Below, one piece after another: positions 32,144 through 32,209 of a stretch of 32,209 nucleotides of DNA; within the stretch, counting starts at the first letter, position 1; each line of letters starts with the position of its first letter. The notes beneath the pieces are model-generated. The model was not told where the DNA came from and did no database searches. It saw nothing but the letters and a program-made list of their open reading frames with translations. Location of the stretch: positions 1 to 32,209 of the forward strand of contig CAYXVE010000054.1 of NCBI GenBank assembly GCA_964468435.1. The letters are read 5' to 3'. This DNA comes from JBCCTX01 sp964468435 (GTDB lineage Bacteria; Bacteroidota; Bacteroidia; J057). Made by a program: the position numbers and the translations under genes.

Positions 32144-32209
32144 ATGCTCAAATTAACGAAGAAAATGATCAATCAACAATTAGTCCCTCACTTAAGCCAA
32201 GGTAAACGA
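32144..32209 (+). mobile_element. Start of an IS5-like transposase, cut by the window edge
   Basis: The 22 visible codons read MLKLTKKMINQQLVPHLSQG-KR. The (I/L)VPHLS-x-GKR motif is the typical N-terminus of one IS5-group transposase type in Bacteroidota. The remainder lies outside the window, so intactness cannot be judged. Confidence 0.5.

Overview
The window looks like a chromosomal segment of a marine or aquatic Bacteroidota, probably Cytophagales or Saprospiria. The evidence is a type IX secretion C-terminal domain, many lipoproteins with short lipoboxes, promoters of the TTTG/TAnnTTTG kind, DUF3526 ABC permeases, and a Bacteroidota-type nos cluster. No tRNA, rRNA or CRISPR array was seen.

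Region 1 (1-1480) is decayed DNA: an Rpn-family gene with its core deleted, the C-terminal tail of a tyrosine recombinase, an IS5-type transposase relic, and an NAD(P)/FAD oxidoreductase relic with three in-frame stops.

Region 2 (1470-17940) is an apparent metal (most likely zinc) homeostasis island. Operon A (1600-7009) encodes two DUF3526 ABC permeases, a CobW-type GTPase, a MerC-like membrane protein and a second CobW GTPase. A cobalamin riboswitch and metE (a zinc enzyme) follow. Operon B (10608-14321) encodes an ABC ATPase, paralogues of the two permeases and a cobW stump. Two leftward genes (MerC-like, DUF3299-like) diverge from a His/Asp-rich lipoprotein, which is followed by a secreted repeat protein with a T9SS tail. 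The start of operon A, the start of operon B and the divergent promoter each carry a near-identical palindrome (TGCAAC-N3-GTTGCA), whose left half begins inside the -7 TTTG. A weaker copy precedes the repeat protein. I infer a Fur/Zur-family operator. Operon A has no ATPase of its own and may borrow that of operon B.

Region 3 (17940-24100) is accessory DNA with a cassette-like layout. A DUF7010-like membrane gene and a TAT-exported enolase-superfamily gene are separated by long imperfect inverted repeats resembling integron attC sites. A frameshifted UPF0175/DUF3368 toxin-antitoxin pair, a MarR-RidA-DOMON operon and an NTF2-like lipoprotein follow.

Region 4 (24092-28252) is a more GC-rich nos accessory cluster (truncated membrane protein, nosL, nosD, nosF, nosY, CopD-like protein). 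Its nosZ side is cut off at a half attC-like repeat.

Region 5 (28253-32209) holds a degenerate repeat, an IS110 transposase stump, a second MarR gene with a small cluster (two NTF2-like proteins, a small alpha/beta protein, an SRPBCC protein, an outer-membrane-protein remnant), and the start of an IS5-like element that runs off the end.
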